From contig JBKECO010000031.1 in NCBI GenBank assembly GCA_047974745.1, positions 57,342 through 121,341 of the forward strand: a stretch of 64,000 nt of DNA. Direction: 5' to 3'. The notes under the pieces are model-generated. The model saw only the letters and a program-made list of their open reading frames with translations. It did not search any database and was not told the origin of the DNA. A program made the position numbers and the translations under genes. This DNA is from JBKECO01 sp047974745 (GTDB lineage: Bacteria > Bacillota > Clostridia > Lachnospirales > Lachnospiraceae). Below are positions 1 through 7,944 of this stretch, piece after piece (position 1 is the first letter of the stretch; each line of letters begins with the position of its first letter).

Positions 1-233
1 CCCGCATCTATTTCGATAATATCGTGCAACAGAACCATTTTAACAGTTCTTAGGATATCTATTTTTTCGTTCGCATAGTCTGCAAGAAGGACTGCCATTA
101 CTGCTAGATGCCATCCATGCTCAGCATCGTTTTCTTTTCGTACGCCGCTTGCCAGATATGTCTGCCGCATGATTTCCTTTTGCTTATCCAGTTCCAATAT
201 GAAATTCAGGGTATCCTGCAGATTATTATCCAT
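1..233 (-). CDS. HD-domain hydrolase, C-terminus cut by window edge
   Basis: Reading the minus strand from 233 gives an open frame running off the window. It starts MDNNLQDTLNFILELDKQK and contains the two metal-binding hallmarks of HD phosphohydrolases: an EHGWHLA histidine about 37 residues in and an LLHDIIE His-Asp pair about 33 residues later. This matches the small YfbR-like HD family (nucleotide phosphohydrolases). The ATG at 233 has AAAGGA eight bases upstream; an in-frame ATG at 242 is possible but lies on the Shine-Dalgarno itself. About 77 residues are visible. The family call is good; the substrate is unknown. Confidence 0.75.
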   Translation of the reverse strand, partial: MDNNLQDTLNFILELDKQKEIMRQTYLASGVRKENDAEHGWHLAVMAVLLADYANEKIDILRTVKMVLLHDIIEIDA

Positions 234-263
234 ACGTTGCATCCTTTCCTTCTGACCCTCATA

Positions 264-593
264 TCAGCTCAAGATCAGGTAGATTCCGTTGAAATAGAAA
301 ATCGTCCAGATCAAAGTCATTGCGATAGACAAAAATACAGAAAGTCTGGGAAACAACCGATATGTTTCCTCTTCCCGAAAACTCATGATTCCAATGATGA
401 TTGCTCCGACGGCGAGAATAAATGCCAGTATACCGGCACTTCCCAAATAAACACTTCCTTCTCCACCCTTTTGATAGGATGCCAATACGACTAAAAAAAG
501 GGTCAGCATAGATCCTGCTGAAATACAGCAGGATATGATTCCCTTTTTAGAGTGTTTTTTTCTTGTGAATTTATAGTTGCTTTTTCTCCTCAT
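264..593 (-). CDS. Small three-helix membrane protein
   Basis: This 109-residue protein has a basic N-terminus (MRRKSNYKFTRKKHSKKG) followed by three hydrophobic segments at about residues 20-40, 50-70 and 83-105. The basic-then-hydrophobic layout suggests an inner-membrane protein with a cytoplasmic N-terminus. It resembles small uncharacterised Lachnospiraceae membrane proteins (DUF6142-like, from memory), but no catalytic motif is visible. Its start overlaps the end of the upstream vanZ-like gene by 23 bases, so the two are probably translated together in a pyrE-vanZ-this gene-HD run. Function unknown. Confidence 0.65.
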   Translation of the reverse strand: MRRKSNYKFTRKKHSKKGIISCCISAGSMLTLFLVVLASYQKGGEGSVYLGSAGILAFILAVGAIIIGIMSFREEETYRLFPRLSVFLSIAMTLIWTIFYFNGIYLILS

Positions 594-1050
594 GATACTT
601 GTTCCAGACCCTTCTTAATAGCAGATACAACAGGAACCCAATGGCTCCGCCTATCGTATTTAAAATCATGTCATCCACATCAAAGCTGCCAACCCTAGCG
701 ACCAGCTGCACTAATTCAATCGACAGGCTAAGGACAAAGGACAAGAGGATCACACAGATCCATTTTCTGCATTTTTTTAACAGCATCGGCAAGAACATTC
801 CGAAGGGAATGAGAACTATGACATTGCCAATCAGATTTAGACAAACGACCCTCATCGATAAAATATCTCTATACGTCCAAAAGCGTAGTATTTCCTTAAA
901 GGGTATAAAGTTGTAATGATAGTCTTCCGTAAGGTGAGTCCTCCCCCAGCTGTCTGCAAAAAAGAGAAAATAAGCCAAAAGTATCAGATATAATGTAAAT
1001 AGAATTATGATTCCCGTTCTGATTATTTTTTTCTTTTTTCTATATTCCAA
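571..1050 (-). CDS. VanZ-like membrane protein
   Basis: The 159-residue protein has an N-terminal hydrophobic helix, the YNFIPFKEIL motif typical of VanZ-family proteins, an LNLIGNVIVLIPFGMFLP helix, and a C-terminal segment with the conserved acidic DVDDMILNTIGGAIGF signature. VanZ relatives give low-level teicoplanin resistance in some enterococci, but most clostridial members have no known role. The start is TTG at 1050, preceded by an AGGG motif at suitable spacing; no ATG fits. It lies 20 bases downstream of pyrE and overlaps the next gene, so it is probably cotranscribed. Confidence 0.85.
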   Translation of the reverse strand: MEYRKKKKIIRTGIIILFTLYLILLAYFLFFADSWGRTHLTEDYHYNFIPFKEILRFWTYRDILSMRVVCLNLIGNVIVLIPFGMFLPMLLKKCRKWICVILLSFVLSLSIELVQLVARVGSFDVDDMILNTIGGAIGFLLYLLLRRVWNKYHEEKKQL

Positions 1051-1070
1051 TTTTTGGACCCTCGTTCAGA

Positions 1071-1745
1071 TTATTGCACACCGTACTGCATATAATAGCT
1101 GTCGATCGCATCCTTTAATGGTTCATCAATAATAACATTCCCTTTATACGGGCGATTGTAAAGATGCTCGACCACGTCCTTCATAGTAACAATTGCAGTC
1201 GTTGTAAGACCATAAGTCTCCTTGATTTCCTCCAGTGCACTTTTTGTTCCCTGCCCGCGCTCCATTCGGTCTACGGATACCACCAGACCACGTACATCCG
1301 TGTCGCCCTGAGCTTTTAAGATCGGGAGTGTTTCACCGATCGAGGTGCCGGCTGTTGTGACATCCTCAATGATAATTATACGATCTCCATCCTTGATCGG
1401 GCTGCCCAGAAGGATTCCGGTATCCCCATGATCTTTTACTTCCTTCCTGTTCGAGCAATAGCGGATATCTGCACCATACTGCTCGCTCAGTGCAATAGAA
1501 GTGGTAACAGTCAGCGGAATACCCTTATAGGCCGGTCCAAAAAGGACATCAAATTCCAGATCAAATGTATCATGAATCGCTTTTGCATAGTACTCGCCCA
1601 GTTTTTTCAACTGTGCTCCCGTTCTGTAAAATCCCGTATTGACAAAAAAAGGTGTCTTTCTTCCACTTTTTGTTACAAAGTCCCCAAATTTAAGGACATT
1701 ACAATCTATCATAAATTCAATAAATTCCTGTTTGTATTGTTCCAT
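1071..1745 (-). CDS. pyrE: Orotate phosphoribosyltransferase
   Basis: PyrE converts orotate and PRPP to orotidine 5'-phosphate in pyrimidine synthesis. The 224-residue protein carries the PRPP-binding motif IIIIEDVTTAGTS at about 123-135, and KSGRKTPFF near the N-terminus fits the orotate-binding loop. Length matches the clostridial form. An AGGAGG lies 12 bases before the ATG, and the stop of a decayed reading frame sits one base upstream, which suggests former translational coupling. pyrD, pyrK and pyrC lie 5.3 kb away on the same strand, separated by an unrelated redox cassette. Confidence 0.95.
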   Translation of the reverse strand: MEQYKQEFIEFMIDCNVLKFGDFVTKSGRKTPFFVNTGFYRTGAQLKKLGEYYAKAIHDTFDLEFDVLFGPAYKGIPLTVTTSIALSEQYGADIRYCSNRKEVKDHGDTGILLGSPIKDGDRIIIIEDVTTAGTSIGETLPILKAQGDTDVRGLVVSVDRMERGQGTKSALEEIKETYGLTTTAIVTMKDVVEHLYNRPYKGNVIIDEPLKDAIDSYYMQYGVQ

Positions 1746-1746
1746 A

Positions 1747-2103
1747 CTATCCTAAAACCTCCTGTTTGAATGTCTTTCGCTTAATTGCCGATCTATCCAA
1801 AATCTCTTCGACTTGACTAAAAAAAATCTCTGCCTCACTTACCGTCAATACTCTTCGTTCTTTCTCTTCTATCTTAGAAATCACAGTATCGATCTGCCTT
1901 GCAGAATTTTTGATAAGTAAATCAGAGTCAATCGCTTTTCCAGCATGATAACAAGAATTCTATAAATTCCTGCGTTCATTGTCTGTTTCTAATTCGTTAC
2001 TGACATGTAGCATGATAATCAGATTAAGTGATGTGAGTTTTCTCCGACCCAGATCCTGTTGAACACGTCTGTAATAGGAAGGACTCCAAATATCTCCACT
2101 ATT
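1747..2103 (-). pseudogene. Decayed reading frame upstream of pyrE
   Basis: In the pyrE direction one frame is open from 2103 to a TAG at 1747-1749, broken only by an internal TAG at 1960-1962. The translation after that stop, about 70 residues, looks protein-like: charged, with a heptad-like stretch (IDTVISKIEEKERRV). The part before it (SPSYYRRVQQDLGRRKLTSL) also looks coding. No start codon with a ribosome site was found. I do not recognise the family. It is read as a gene broken by a stop and truncated at its 5' end. Confidence 0.35.
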
Positions 2104-2135
2104 CTATCATAAAGCTCAAGCAGTTTCAATCCGTT

Positions 2136-2324
2136 TCAAAAGGACATTTTACCAACAATATTACCATTTAGAACTGTCACTACACCTAAATCGCCTTGTT
2201 TACTGCCAAAGTCGTCAATATAAATGCTGCAGTACCCAAATCGGTTGGCAATGTTTTTTGATGTACTATGGTAATAGTTTCTCCTATAATCAAAAATGCC
2301 CTCAAAGCTTGTAAAATCAAGCAT
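2136..2324 (-). pseudogene. Gene fragment, unrecognised
   Basis: A 62-codon frame beginning MLDFTSFEGIFDYRRNYYH ends in TGA at 2136-2138, but the same frame continues with protein-like sequence (LKLLELYDRIVEIFGVLPI) for about 35 more codons before the next stop. That pattern suggests a nonsense mutation in a decayed gene rather than a real 62-residue protein. It has no convincing ribosome site. The family is not recognised. Together with the fragment next to pyrE it fills the roughly 610 bases between pyrE and the cupin gene, which otherwise hold nothing I can identify. Confidence 0.3.
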
Positions 2325-2356
2325 TCAAGGGCATCGTCATGGATATTCAAGAATGA

Positions 2357-2782
2357 TTATGCAGGATATTCTGTATCACTCACCTTTTCGCACCATTCAG
2401 TGGAAGTATTCTCACCAGGTACTTCCACAGCAATATGGCTGAACCAGGAGTCTTTTTTGGCACCATGCCAGTGCTTTACATTCGCAGGGATCGTAATTAC
2501 CATACCAGGAATGAGGCTCACTGCATCTTTCCCTTCCTCCTGATACCAACCTTCTCCAGCCGTACAGATCAAAATTTGTCCGCCTCCGGATGCAGCGTGG
2601 TGAATATGCCAATTATTTTTACAGCCTGGTTCAAAGGTGATGTTGGCAAGAAAGACAGGACATGTTCCACGCTCTGTCAGAGGATTTAAAAAAGAAGCTC
2701 CACTGAAATACTCGGCGTATCCATCATTAGGTAATCCGGTTCCGAACATATTTGCTTTTTCAAATTCTTCTCTATTCTGCAT
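2357..2782 (-). CDS. Cupin-domain protein
   Basis: A 141-residue single-domain cupin. The first cupin motif contains NWHIHHAASGGGQILI and the second IPANVKHWHGAKKDSWF; their histidines form the usual metal site. Such cupins are common next to flavodoxin and alcohol dehydrogenase genes in Clostridia and are sometimes annotated as carboxymuconolactone-decarboxylase relatives, but the substrate is unknown. The ATG at 2782 has GGA eight bases upstream and is preferred over an ATG two codons earlier (2788), which would leave only three bases. Its start overlaps the 3' end of the merR gene, so it is the last gene of the MerR-controlled operon. Confidence 0.85.
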   Translation of the reverse strand: MQNREEFEKANMFGTGLPNDGYAEYFSGASFLNPLTERGTCPVFLANITFEPGCKNNWHIHHAASGGGQILICTAGEGWYQEEGKDAVSLIPGMVITIPANVKHWHGAKKDSWFSHIAVEVPGENTSTEWCEKVSDTEYPA

Positions 2783-3191
2783 TTTCATTTTCCGTGTAAC
2801 CCTCCTTTGTTTTCAAATTCTCTTCAAATTTGGCCAGTTGATTCTCGTACCCATCTATTTTTCCATCTAGATAATCCAGAGTCTCCTGAAGATTCAAAAT
2901 CCTATCGTAAATCTGTGCTCGCTGCTCCAATAACAGATTTTTTCTTGCTTCGATGGTATCTTCCTCTCTTTGAAACAGATCTACATATTCAATCAGTAAT
3001 TCGATCGATAATCCTGCATTTCGCATGCATTTGATAAAATATACCCATCTGCAGTCTGCCTCTGTATAATCCCGGTTGCCACTTGCACCTCTGTTTACAG
3101 GCGGCAGCAATCCTATTCTTTCATAGTATCGAAGCGTATCAGCAGTCAGTCCGTACTTTTTACTTACTTCAGCAATTGTCATACCTTTCAT
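2772..3191 (-). CDS. MerR-family transcriptional regulator
   Basis: The 139-residue protein begins with the MerR DNA-binding signature (MTIAEVSKKYGLTADTLRYYERIGLLPP, residues about 4-31), then a wing and a dimerisation coiled coil (about 75-125). There is no C-terminal metal-binding cysteine cluster, so it belongs with the aldehyde- or redox-responsive MerR proteins (AdhR/NmlR-like) rather than the metal sensors. It lies between the flavodoxin and cupin genes. The promoter upstream of the alcohol dehydrogenase has the 19-base spacer and inverted repeat typical of this family, so it probably controls its own operon from that site. Confidence 0.9.
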   Translation of the reverse strand: MKGMTIAEVSKKYGLTADTLRYYERIGLLPPVNRGASGNRDYTEADCRWVYFIKCMRNAGLSIELLIEYVDLFQREEDTIEARKNLLLEQRAQIYDRILNLQETLDYLDGKIDGYENQLAKFEENLKTKEGYTENENAE

Positions 3192-3218
3192 CTCCTGTAC
3201 ACTACAGTGCTTAGCTTA

Positions 3219-3710
3219 TTATGAAATATCCACTGCTCTTACCCATTCCAAAAGCTCTTTTTCGGATGTTCGGGTGTTAAATACCTTACCTTCTATAAAA
3301 TGTGTGGATACAGGACAGCTTGTTTTCAGTTCCTTGAGTGTATTTCCAAATTTACTCCCACCAGAGGTCGCAAATACCACGATCGTCTTGCCCTCCAGAT
3401 TAACTCTTTCAAGAAATGTATTCACGATCGTCGGTGCTACATACCACCAGATCGGGAACCCGAGATAAATAACATCATACTCCTCTGCATTCTTCAAACT
3501 GCTTCCCATAACAGGACGAAATTCTTTGTTTTTCATTTCTATTGTGCTTCTTGATTTATTATTCATCCAATCCAGATCGGCATTTGTATAGATTTCCTCA
3601 GGTTCTATTTCAAAAAGGTCCGCATTTGCTGCTTTGGCAAGTACTGATGCGACTGATTTTGTGACACCACTTGCTGAAAAGTATGCTACAAGTTTTTTAC
3701 CATTCATCAT
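3219..3710 (-). CDS. Flavodoxin
   Basis: The 163-residue protein has a flavodoxin-like FMN phosphate loop near the N-terminus (YFSASGVTKSVAS, about 10-22) and the long-chain pattern IYLGFPIWWYVAPTIVNTFLE (about 80-100), where aromatic residues stack on the flavin. It is probably a cytoplasmic FMN electron carrier or a small quinone or aldehyde reductase. The ATG follows GAGGTG at good spacing. It lies between the alcohol dehydrogenase and merR on one strand, with gaps of 44 and 27 bases, consistent with one transcript. Confidence 0.9.
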   Translation of the reverse strand: MMNGKKLVAYFSASGVTKSVASVLAKAANADLFEIEPEEIYTNADLDWMNNKSRSTIEMKNKEFRPVMGSSLKNAEEYDVIYLGFPIWWYVAPTIVNTFLERVNLEGKTIVVFATSGGSKFGNTLKELKTSCPVSTHFIEGKVFNTRTSEKELLEWVRAVDIS

Positions 3711-3754
3711 TTTTCACCTCTTTTTTTCTAAATACCTTTCCATGTACTTCAAAC

Positions 3755-4921
3755 TTACAGGCAGTTCTGAAAGATATTTACAACATCTGCTTCATTTAGT
3801 GGTTTGAATGCATATTTCAACCCGCCGCTCATAGATTTTTTGGCCATGAGTTCAAAGTTACTGTTATCTATTCCTATTTCTGTAAATGTACTTTGGAGCC
3901 CAAGTGTCTGAAACAAAAATTCTGATACCTTTTCTATGCTCAATTTGGCAACTTCCATCTGTGGCAAAGAAGCATCGATGCCAAATACATTCACACCGAA
4001 CTGATAATATTTGGATACTGTCGTCTCGTCTAAACAGTATTCCAGCCACCTTGGGGTCAGAATCGCAAGACCAAGACCATGTGTTATGTCATAAATGGCA
4101 GAAATCTCATGTTCCATTGGATGGCAGCTCCAGGCCTGTCTTTTTCCACCATTCACAAAACCATTGATCGCCCAGGATGAGGTCCACATTAAATTGGCTC
4201 TGGCTTCATAATCATCTGGCTTTTCCAATGCAACAGGAGCATACTTGATAATTGTTTTCATCAGACCTTCCATAACAGTATCTAACATAAATAAATCCTG
4301 GTTCATGTTAAAATATACTTCCAGAATGTGATTCAGCATATCTGCTGCACCACAAGCGGTCTGATATTGATTCACAGTATATGTATTTGTTGGATCTAAA
4401 AAAGATACTTTTGGCTGCATGACAGGGAATAATAGCCCTATTTTATCATGAGTCTGCGGATTGCTGATGACACCACCGCAGTCCATTTCTGATCCGGTTG
4501 CTGCCAGAGTAAGGATATCTATAATAGGGAGGCACTTCTCCACTCCCGTTTTCTGTGTCAGGATATCCCATGCATCCCCATCGTAAAAAGCTGCTGCTCC
4601 AATATATTTTGTACAGTCAATGACCGAGCCTCCACCCACAGCTAAAAGCACATCAATGTTTTCTTTTTTGCAGATATCGGCACCTACATTGACAGAACTC
4701 ACTCTCGGATTGGGATCAATTCCTGATAGTTCAAATAATTCCAGTCCTGCCTTTTTGATTTCAGTAATTACTTTGTCATAGAGCCCTATTTTCTTTATGG
4801 ATCCTCCTCCATACGTCAAAAGAACTTTTGTGCCATACCTGCTCAGCTCTGCTCCAAGATGTTCTAACTGGTCTTCTCCAAAATACACTTTTGTGGGTAT
4901 ATCATAAATAAAACTATTCAT
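3755..4921 (-). CDS. Iron-containing alcohol dehydrogenase
   Basis: A group III, NAD(P)-dependent alcohol dehydrogenase of the butanol dehydrogenase/YqhD type, 388 residues. The N-terminal domain has the nucleotide motif VGGGSVID (about 95-102); the C-terminal helical domain carries the expected metal ligands D194, H198, H267 and H281. It probably reduces aldehydes to alcohols. I chose the ATG at 4921, which has AAGGAG at seven bases; the longer frame starting seven codons earlier has no ribosome site. It is the first gene behind a MerR-type promoter and leads the operon adh-flavodoxin-merR-cupin. Confidence 0.92.
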   Translation of the reverse strand: MNSFIYDIPTKVYFGEDQLEHLGAELSRYGTKVLLTYGGGSIKKIGLYDKVITEIKKAGLELFELSGIDPNPRVSSVNVGADICKKENIDVLLAVGGGSVIDCTKYIGAAAFYDGDAWDILTQKTGVEKCLPIIDILTLAATGSEMDCGGVISNPQTHDKIGLLFPVMQPKVSFLDPTNTYTVNQYQTACGAADMLNHILEVYFNMNQDLFMLDTVMEGLMKTIIKYAPVALEKPDDYEARANLMWTSSWAINGFVNGGKRQAWSCHPMEHEISAIYDITHGLGLAILTPRWLEYCLDETTVSKYYQFGVNVFGIDASLPQMEVAKLSIEKVSEFLFQTLGLQSTFTEIGIDNSNFELMAKKSMSGGLKYAFKPLNEADVVNIFQNCL

Positions 4922-4954
4922 TCTGTTCTCCTTGTATCTCATCTTTTGTTAGTT

Positions 4955-4994
4955 GATACAGTTACTGTATCACTTGGAGTGAGCTCCAAGGCAA
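4955..4994 (-). promoter_or_regulatory. MerR-type promoter of the adh operon
   Basis: On the minus strand, TTGCCT (4989-4994) and TACAGT (4964-4969) are separated by 19 bases, the long spacer typical of MerR-activated promoters. The spacer holds the inverted repeat CTTGGAG-N4-CTCCAAG (4973-4990). This matches the operator layout I recall for AdhR/NmlR-type regulators. A second 17-base palindrome, GATACAGTTACTGTATC (4955-4971), covers the -10 box. The MerR gene is in the operon this promoter would drive. Confidence 0.8.
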
Positions 4995-5018
4995 GTGCTT
5001 TTTTAAAATTTTTGAATT

Positions 5019-5876
5019 TTACTCTTTTTTGCGCTCTTCAACCATGTTAACGAACCATTCCACCATTGCCGGATCCTGATGTGAGAAAAAGGAACTTTTT
5101 TCCTGATCCAGCTCTGCTATTTTGTTCATATCATCATCTGACATCTCAAAGTCAAATACATCCAGGTTCTCCTTCATTCTTTCAAAATGAGTCGACTTTG
5201 GAATTACAACAACACCACGTTGAATATGCCAGCGGAGCATGATCTGTGCAACCGTTTTTTTATATCTGTCAGCAATTTCCACGAGGACTGGGTTCGAAAA
5301 CATTTCCCCCCGTCCTTCACCGAATGGTGCCCATGCTTCGATCTGCACATTATATTTGTCCATCCATTCCTTCGCTGCCTTCTGCTGGTTCAGTGGATGT
5401 GTCTCAACCTGATTGACCATCGGCGTAATTTCTGAAAATGCTGCAATATCTACCATTCTGTCTGCGTAAAAATTAGAAATACCGATTGCCCTGATTTTAC
5501 CTTCTTTATAAAGATCTTCCAGTGCGCGATATGCTCCATAATAATCTCCAAATGGCTGATGGAGCAGGACAAGATCCAGATAATTTGTTTTCAACTTTCT
5601 CATTGACTCTAGCACGGATGCTTTTGCCTTTTCATAGCCATAAAATTCGACCCATATTTTTGTTGTCAAAAATATTTCTTCTCTTGGAACCCCGCTGTTC
5701 AAAATTGCATTCCCTACTTCTTCCTCATTCGCGTAGCTCTGTGCGGTATCTATCGACCGATAACCAGCCTTCAGTGCATCCAGAACACATCTTTCACACT
5801 CTTCTTTCGTCACCTGATATACACCGTATCCTAAAATTGGCATTTTTACTCCATTGTTTAAACTTACATATTCCAT
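5019..5876 (-). CDS. Aldo/keto reductase
   Basis: A 285-residue NADPH-dependent aldo/keto reductase of the 2,5-diketo-gluconate reductase group. The catalytic tetrad is present: D43 and Y48 (SIDTAQSYANEEEVG), K73 (TTKIW) and H106 (LLHQPFG). The NADPH-binding end IPKSTHFERMKENLDVFDF is also visible. The ATG at 5876 follows GGAGG at six bases and is preferred over the frame starting nine codons upstream. It lies immediately upstream of the MerR-type promoter and is divergent from a LysR gene, so it probably detoxifies or reduces aldehydes under LysR control. Confidence 0.92.
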   Translation of the reverse strand: MEYVSLNNGVKMPILGYGVYQVTKEECERCVLDALKAGYRSIDTAQSYANEEEVGNAILNSGVPREEIFLTTKIWVEFYGYEKAKASVLESMRKLKTNYLDLVLLHQPFGDYYGAYRALEDLYKEGKIRAIGISNFYADRMVDIAAFSEITPMVNQVETHPLNQQKAAKEWMDKYNVQIEAWAPFGEGRGEMFSNPVLVEIADRYKKTVAQIMLRWHIQRGVVVIPKSTHFERMKENLDVFDFEMSDDDMNKIAELDQEKSSFFSHQDPAMVEWFVNMVEERKKE

Positions 5877-6003
5877 TTTTTTCCTCCGATTTTCCTCATT
5901 CACAATGCCAGATACTTCTGACAGAGTCTCGAGATCTGGTGTTTTGACTTCTTCTTTTGATACTCATTTTTGTGCAGCGCATGCATTTCTTTTATGACAT
6001 TAG

Positions 6004-6032
6004 TTTACATCCAATGTTTCTGAATGTACAAT
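6004..6032 (+). promoter_or_regulatory. Putative promoter of the LysR gene
   Basis: TTTACA (6004-6009) and TACAAT (6027-6032) are spaced 17 bases. They lie in the 229-base gap between the divergent aldo/keto reductase and LysR genes. A weaker minus-strand promoter (TTGTAC, 18 bases, TAAACT) overlaps the same bases. Overlapping divergent promoters are usual for LysR-type control. Confidence 0.5.
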
Positions 6033-6105
6033 AAGAATATAGGAAACTGCATTTCATAATATGAATAGTAAATGTCCTGACTTTTCGATCCGGACAGGAG
6101 GGAAT

Positions 6106-6918
6106 ATGTTAAATTTAATTGAATTGGAACAGTTCATTGCTTTTTCAGAATATGGTACACTTTCAAAAGCTGCCGAAAAACTAAACATCTCTCAACCGAC
6201 GATCACGCGTACTATGCAGCGTGTAGAGGATAGTTTTGGAATCCCTTTGTTCATCAGAAGCAAAAACAAAATTGAGCTTAGCGAGTCTGGCATGAAAGCA
6301 GTTGAATACTCAAGAAATCTATTGGCAGATGCTGACAACACGATTCACTTGGTTCAGCAATTTTACAAAGGTCTGCATACTGTTTCCGTAGAATCCTGTG
6401 CGCCGGCTCCTCTTTGGTCCTTTCTTCCAGAATTATCCTCTCGCGTTCCAGAAAAATCGATTATTTCCAGAATTGCTCCTATTTCAGAAATCATCGAAAA
6501 TATCAGATCCGACCACAGTGATATCGGCATCCTGCCACATCCAGTCGATCTGGATGGGATTCACTGTGTTTCCTTAATGAAGGAGTCATTATCTGTCTGC
6601 GTCCGACCGGAGCATGATCTTGCACATAAAAATTCGCTGTCATTTCATGAACTGAATGGATTTAATTTTCTGCTTCGATCACAGATCGGGTTTTGGAATG
6701 AGCTCTGCCATGAAAAAATGCCTTCCTCGAAATTTTTAATTCAAACAGATGAATTCGCATTCAATGAGTTGATTCGTGAATCTTCTCTTCCCTTCTTTGC
6801 AACAAATCTGACGAAAGATACGCAAGGATTAATAAAAGACAGAGTTAGAATTCCTATAACGGATCCTGAAGCCAATGTCACATATTATATGATTTCAAAA
6901 TATTCTTGGTCGTTGTGA
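6106..6918 (+). CDS. LysR-family transcriptional regulator
   Basis: The 270-residue protein has the LysR winged helix-turn-helix at the N-terminus (LEQFIAFSEYGTLSKAAEKL, then ISQPTITRTMQRVEDSFG, residues about 6-45) and a C-terminal periplasmic-binding-type ligand domain (from about 90). The ATG at 6106 has AGGAGG four to five bases upstream; an ATG 15 codons earlier has no ribosome site. It is divergent from the aldo/keto reductase, the usual arrangement when a LysR protein controls its neighbour. It is the only plus-strand gene in the first 12 kb. The ligand cannot be read from sequence. Confidence 0.92.
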   Translation: MLNLIELEQFIAFSEYGTLSKAAEKLNISQPTITRTMQRVEDSFGIPLFIRSKNKIELSESGMKAVEYSRNLLADADNTIHLVQQFYKGLHTVSVESCAPAPLWSFLPELSSRVPEKSIISRIAPISEIIENIRSDHSDIGILPHPVDLDGIHCVSLMKESLSVCVRPEHDLAHKNSLSFHELNGFNFLLRSQIGFWNELCHEKMPSSKFLIQTDEFAFNELIRESSLPFFATNLTKDTQGLIKDRVRIPITDPEANVTYYMISKYSWSL

Positions 6919-6965
6919 GCATAGCTGACTCTTATAAAATGCCGTTTCGCGTTCGCTTCAATAAA

Positions 6966-6999
6966 AAAGCGATTATCTTTTTCATAAGATGATCGCTTT
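6966..6999. terminator. Bidirectional terminator between lysR and pyrD
   Basis: A 14-base stem with one mismatch (AAAGCGATTATCTT paired with AAGATGATCGCTTT) and a six-base loop lies between the convergent lysR and pyrD genes. A-rich sequence on one side and T-rich sequence on the other would allow use in either direction. Confidence 0.7.
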
Positions 7000-7038
7000 G
7001 CTTATTACATTTATGATCCTTATATAGAATCTCGTTTC

Positions 7039-7944
7039 TTACTGATGTACTGCACCAATCAGATCATTGATGTCCTTTACACCATAAAGTTTCATATAAT
7101 CTTCGATACCTTCCACAATTTCCAGAGATACTGATGGATTTCTAAAATTCGCCGTTCCCACTGATATCGCGGTCGCTCCTGCCAGAATCATCTCAATTGC
7201 ATCCTCTGCAGTCATGATTCCACCCATTCCAATAATTGGAACAGACACTGCCTGTGCCGCCTGGTACACCATTCGAACCGCAATTGGATGAATGGCCGGA
7301 CCTGACAATCCACCTGTTCTATTCCCAAGCAGAAAACGTTTGCTGTGGATATCGATTTTCATGGCAGTCAGAGTATTGATCAGAGAAAGTAAATCTGCGC
7401 CTCCTGCCTCTGCTGCTTTTGCCATGTCTGTAATATCGGTCACATTCGGACTCAGCTTCATAACGACAGGCTGTCTGGCCAGTCTTTTTATTTCCTTGGT
7501 GATCGATTCGATACAGGAGGCATCCTGCCCAAAAGCAATGCCGCCTTCTTTCACATTCGGACATGAAATATTGATTTCCAACAGATCAACTGGCTGATCG
7601 GAAAGGCGCTCCACTACTTCGCAATAGTCACTGATGCTCTTCCCGCAGACATTGACAATGATTTTTGTATCATATTTTGACAGAAATGGAATATCCCGTT
7701 CTATAAAGACTTCTATCCCCGGATTCTGCAATCCGATCGCATTCAGCATTCCACCATAAACTTCTGCTACTCTGGGAACTACATTTCCCTCCCAGGGAAT
7801 ATTGGATACACCTTTTGTGATGATACCTCCGAGTTTATTCAGGTCCATGAATTCTGAAAATTCTTCACCGGAACCAAATGTTCCAGATGCTGTTGTTACA
7901 GGATTCTTCAGCTTTACTCCTGCAAGACTAACTGATGTATTCAC
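7039..7944 (-). CDS. pyrD: Dihydroorotate dehydrogenase B, catalytic subunit
   Basis: PyrD oxidises dihydroorotate to orotate using FMN. As a class 1B enzyme it passes electrons through PyrK to NAD. The 301-residue protein has the active-site cysteine C128 in NISCPNVKEGG, the class 1 signature TASGTFGSGEEF near the N-terminus, and the FMN phosphate loop GMGGIMTAEDA in the C-terminal third. It starts with GTG at 7944, overlapping the pyrK stop codon by one base (TAGTG), with AGGAGGTGG upstream. It is the last gene of pyrC-pyrK-pyrD. Confidence 0.95.
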   Translation of the reverse strand: MNTSVSLAGVKLKNPVTTASGTFGSGEEFSEFMDLNKLGGIITKGVSNIPWEGNVVPRVAEVYGGMLNAIGLQNPGIEVFIERDIPFLSKYDTKIIVNVCGKSISDYCEVVERLSDQPVDLLEINISCPNVKEGGIAFGQDASCIESITKEIKRLARQPVVMKLSPNVTDITDMAKAAEAGGADLLSLINTLTAMKIDIHSKRFLLGNRTGGLSGPAIHPIAVRMVYQAAQAVSVPIIGMGGIMTAEDAIEMILAGATAISVGTANFRNPSVSLEIVEGIEDYMKLYGVKDINDLIGAVHQ

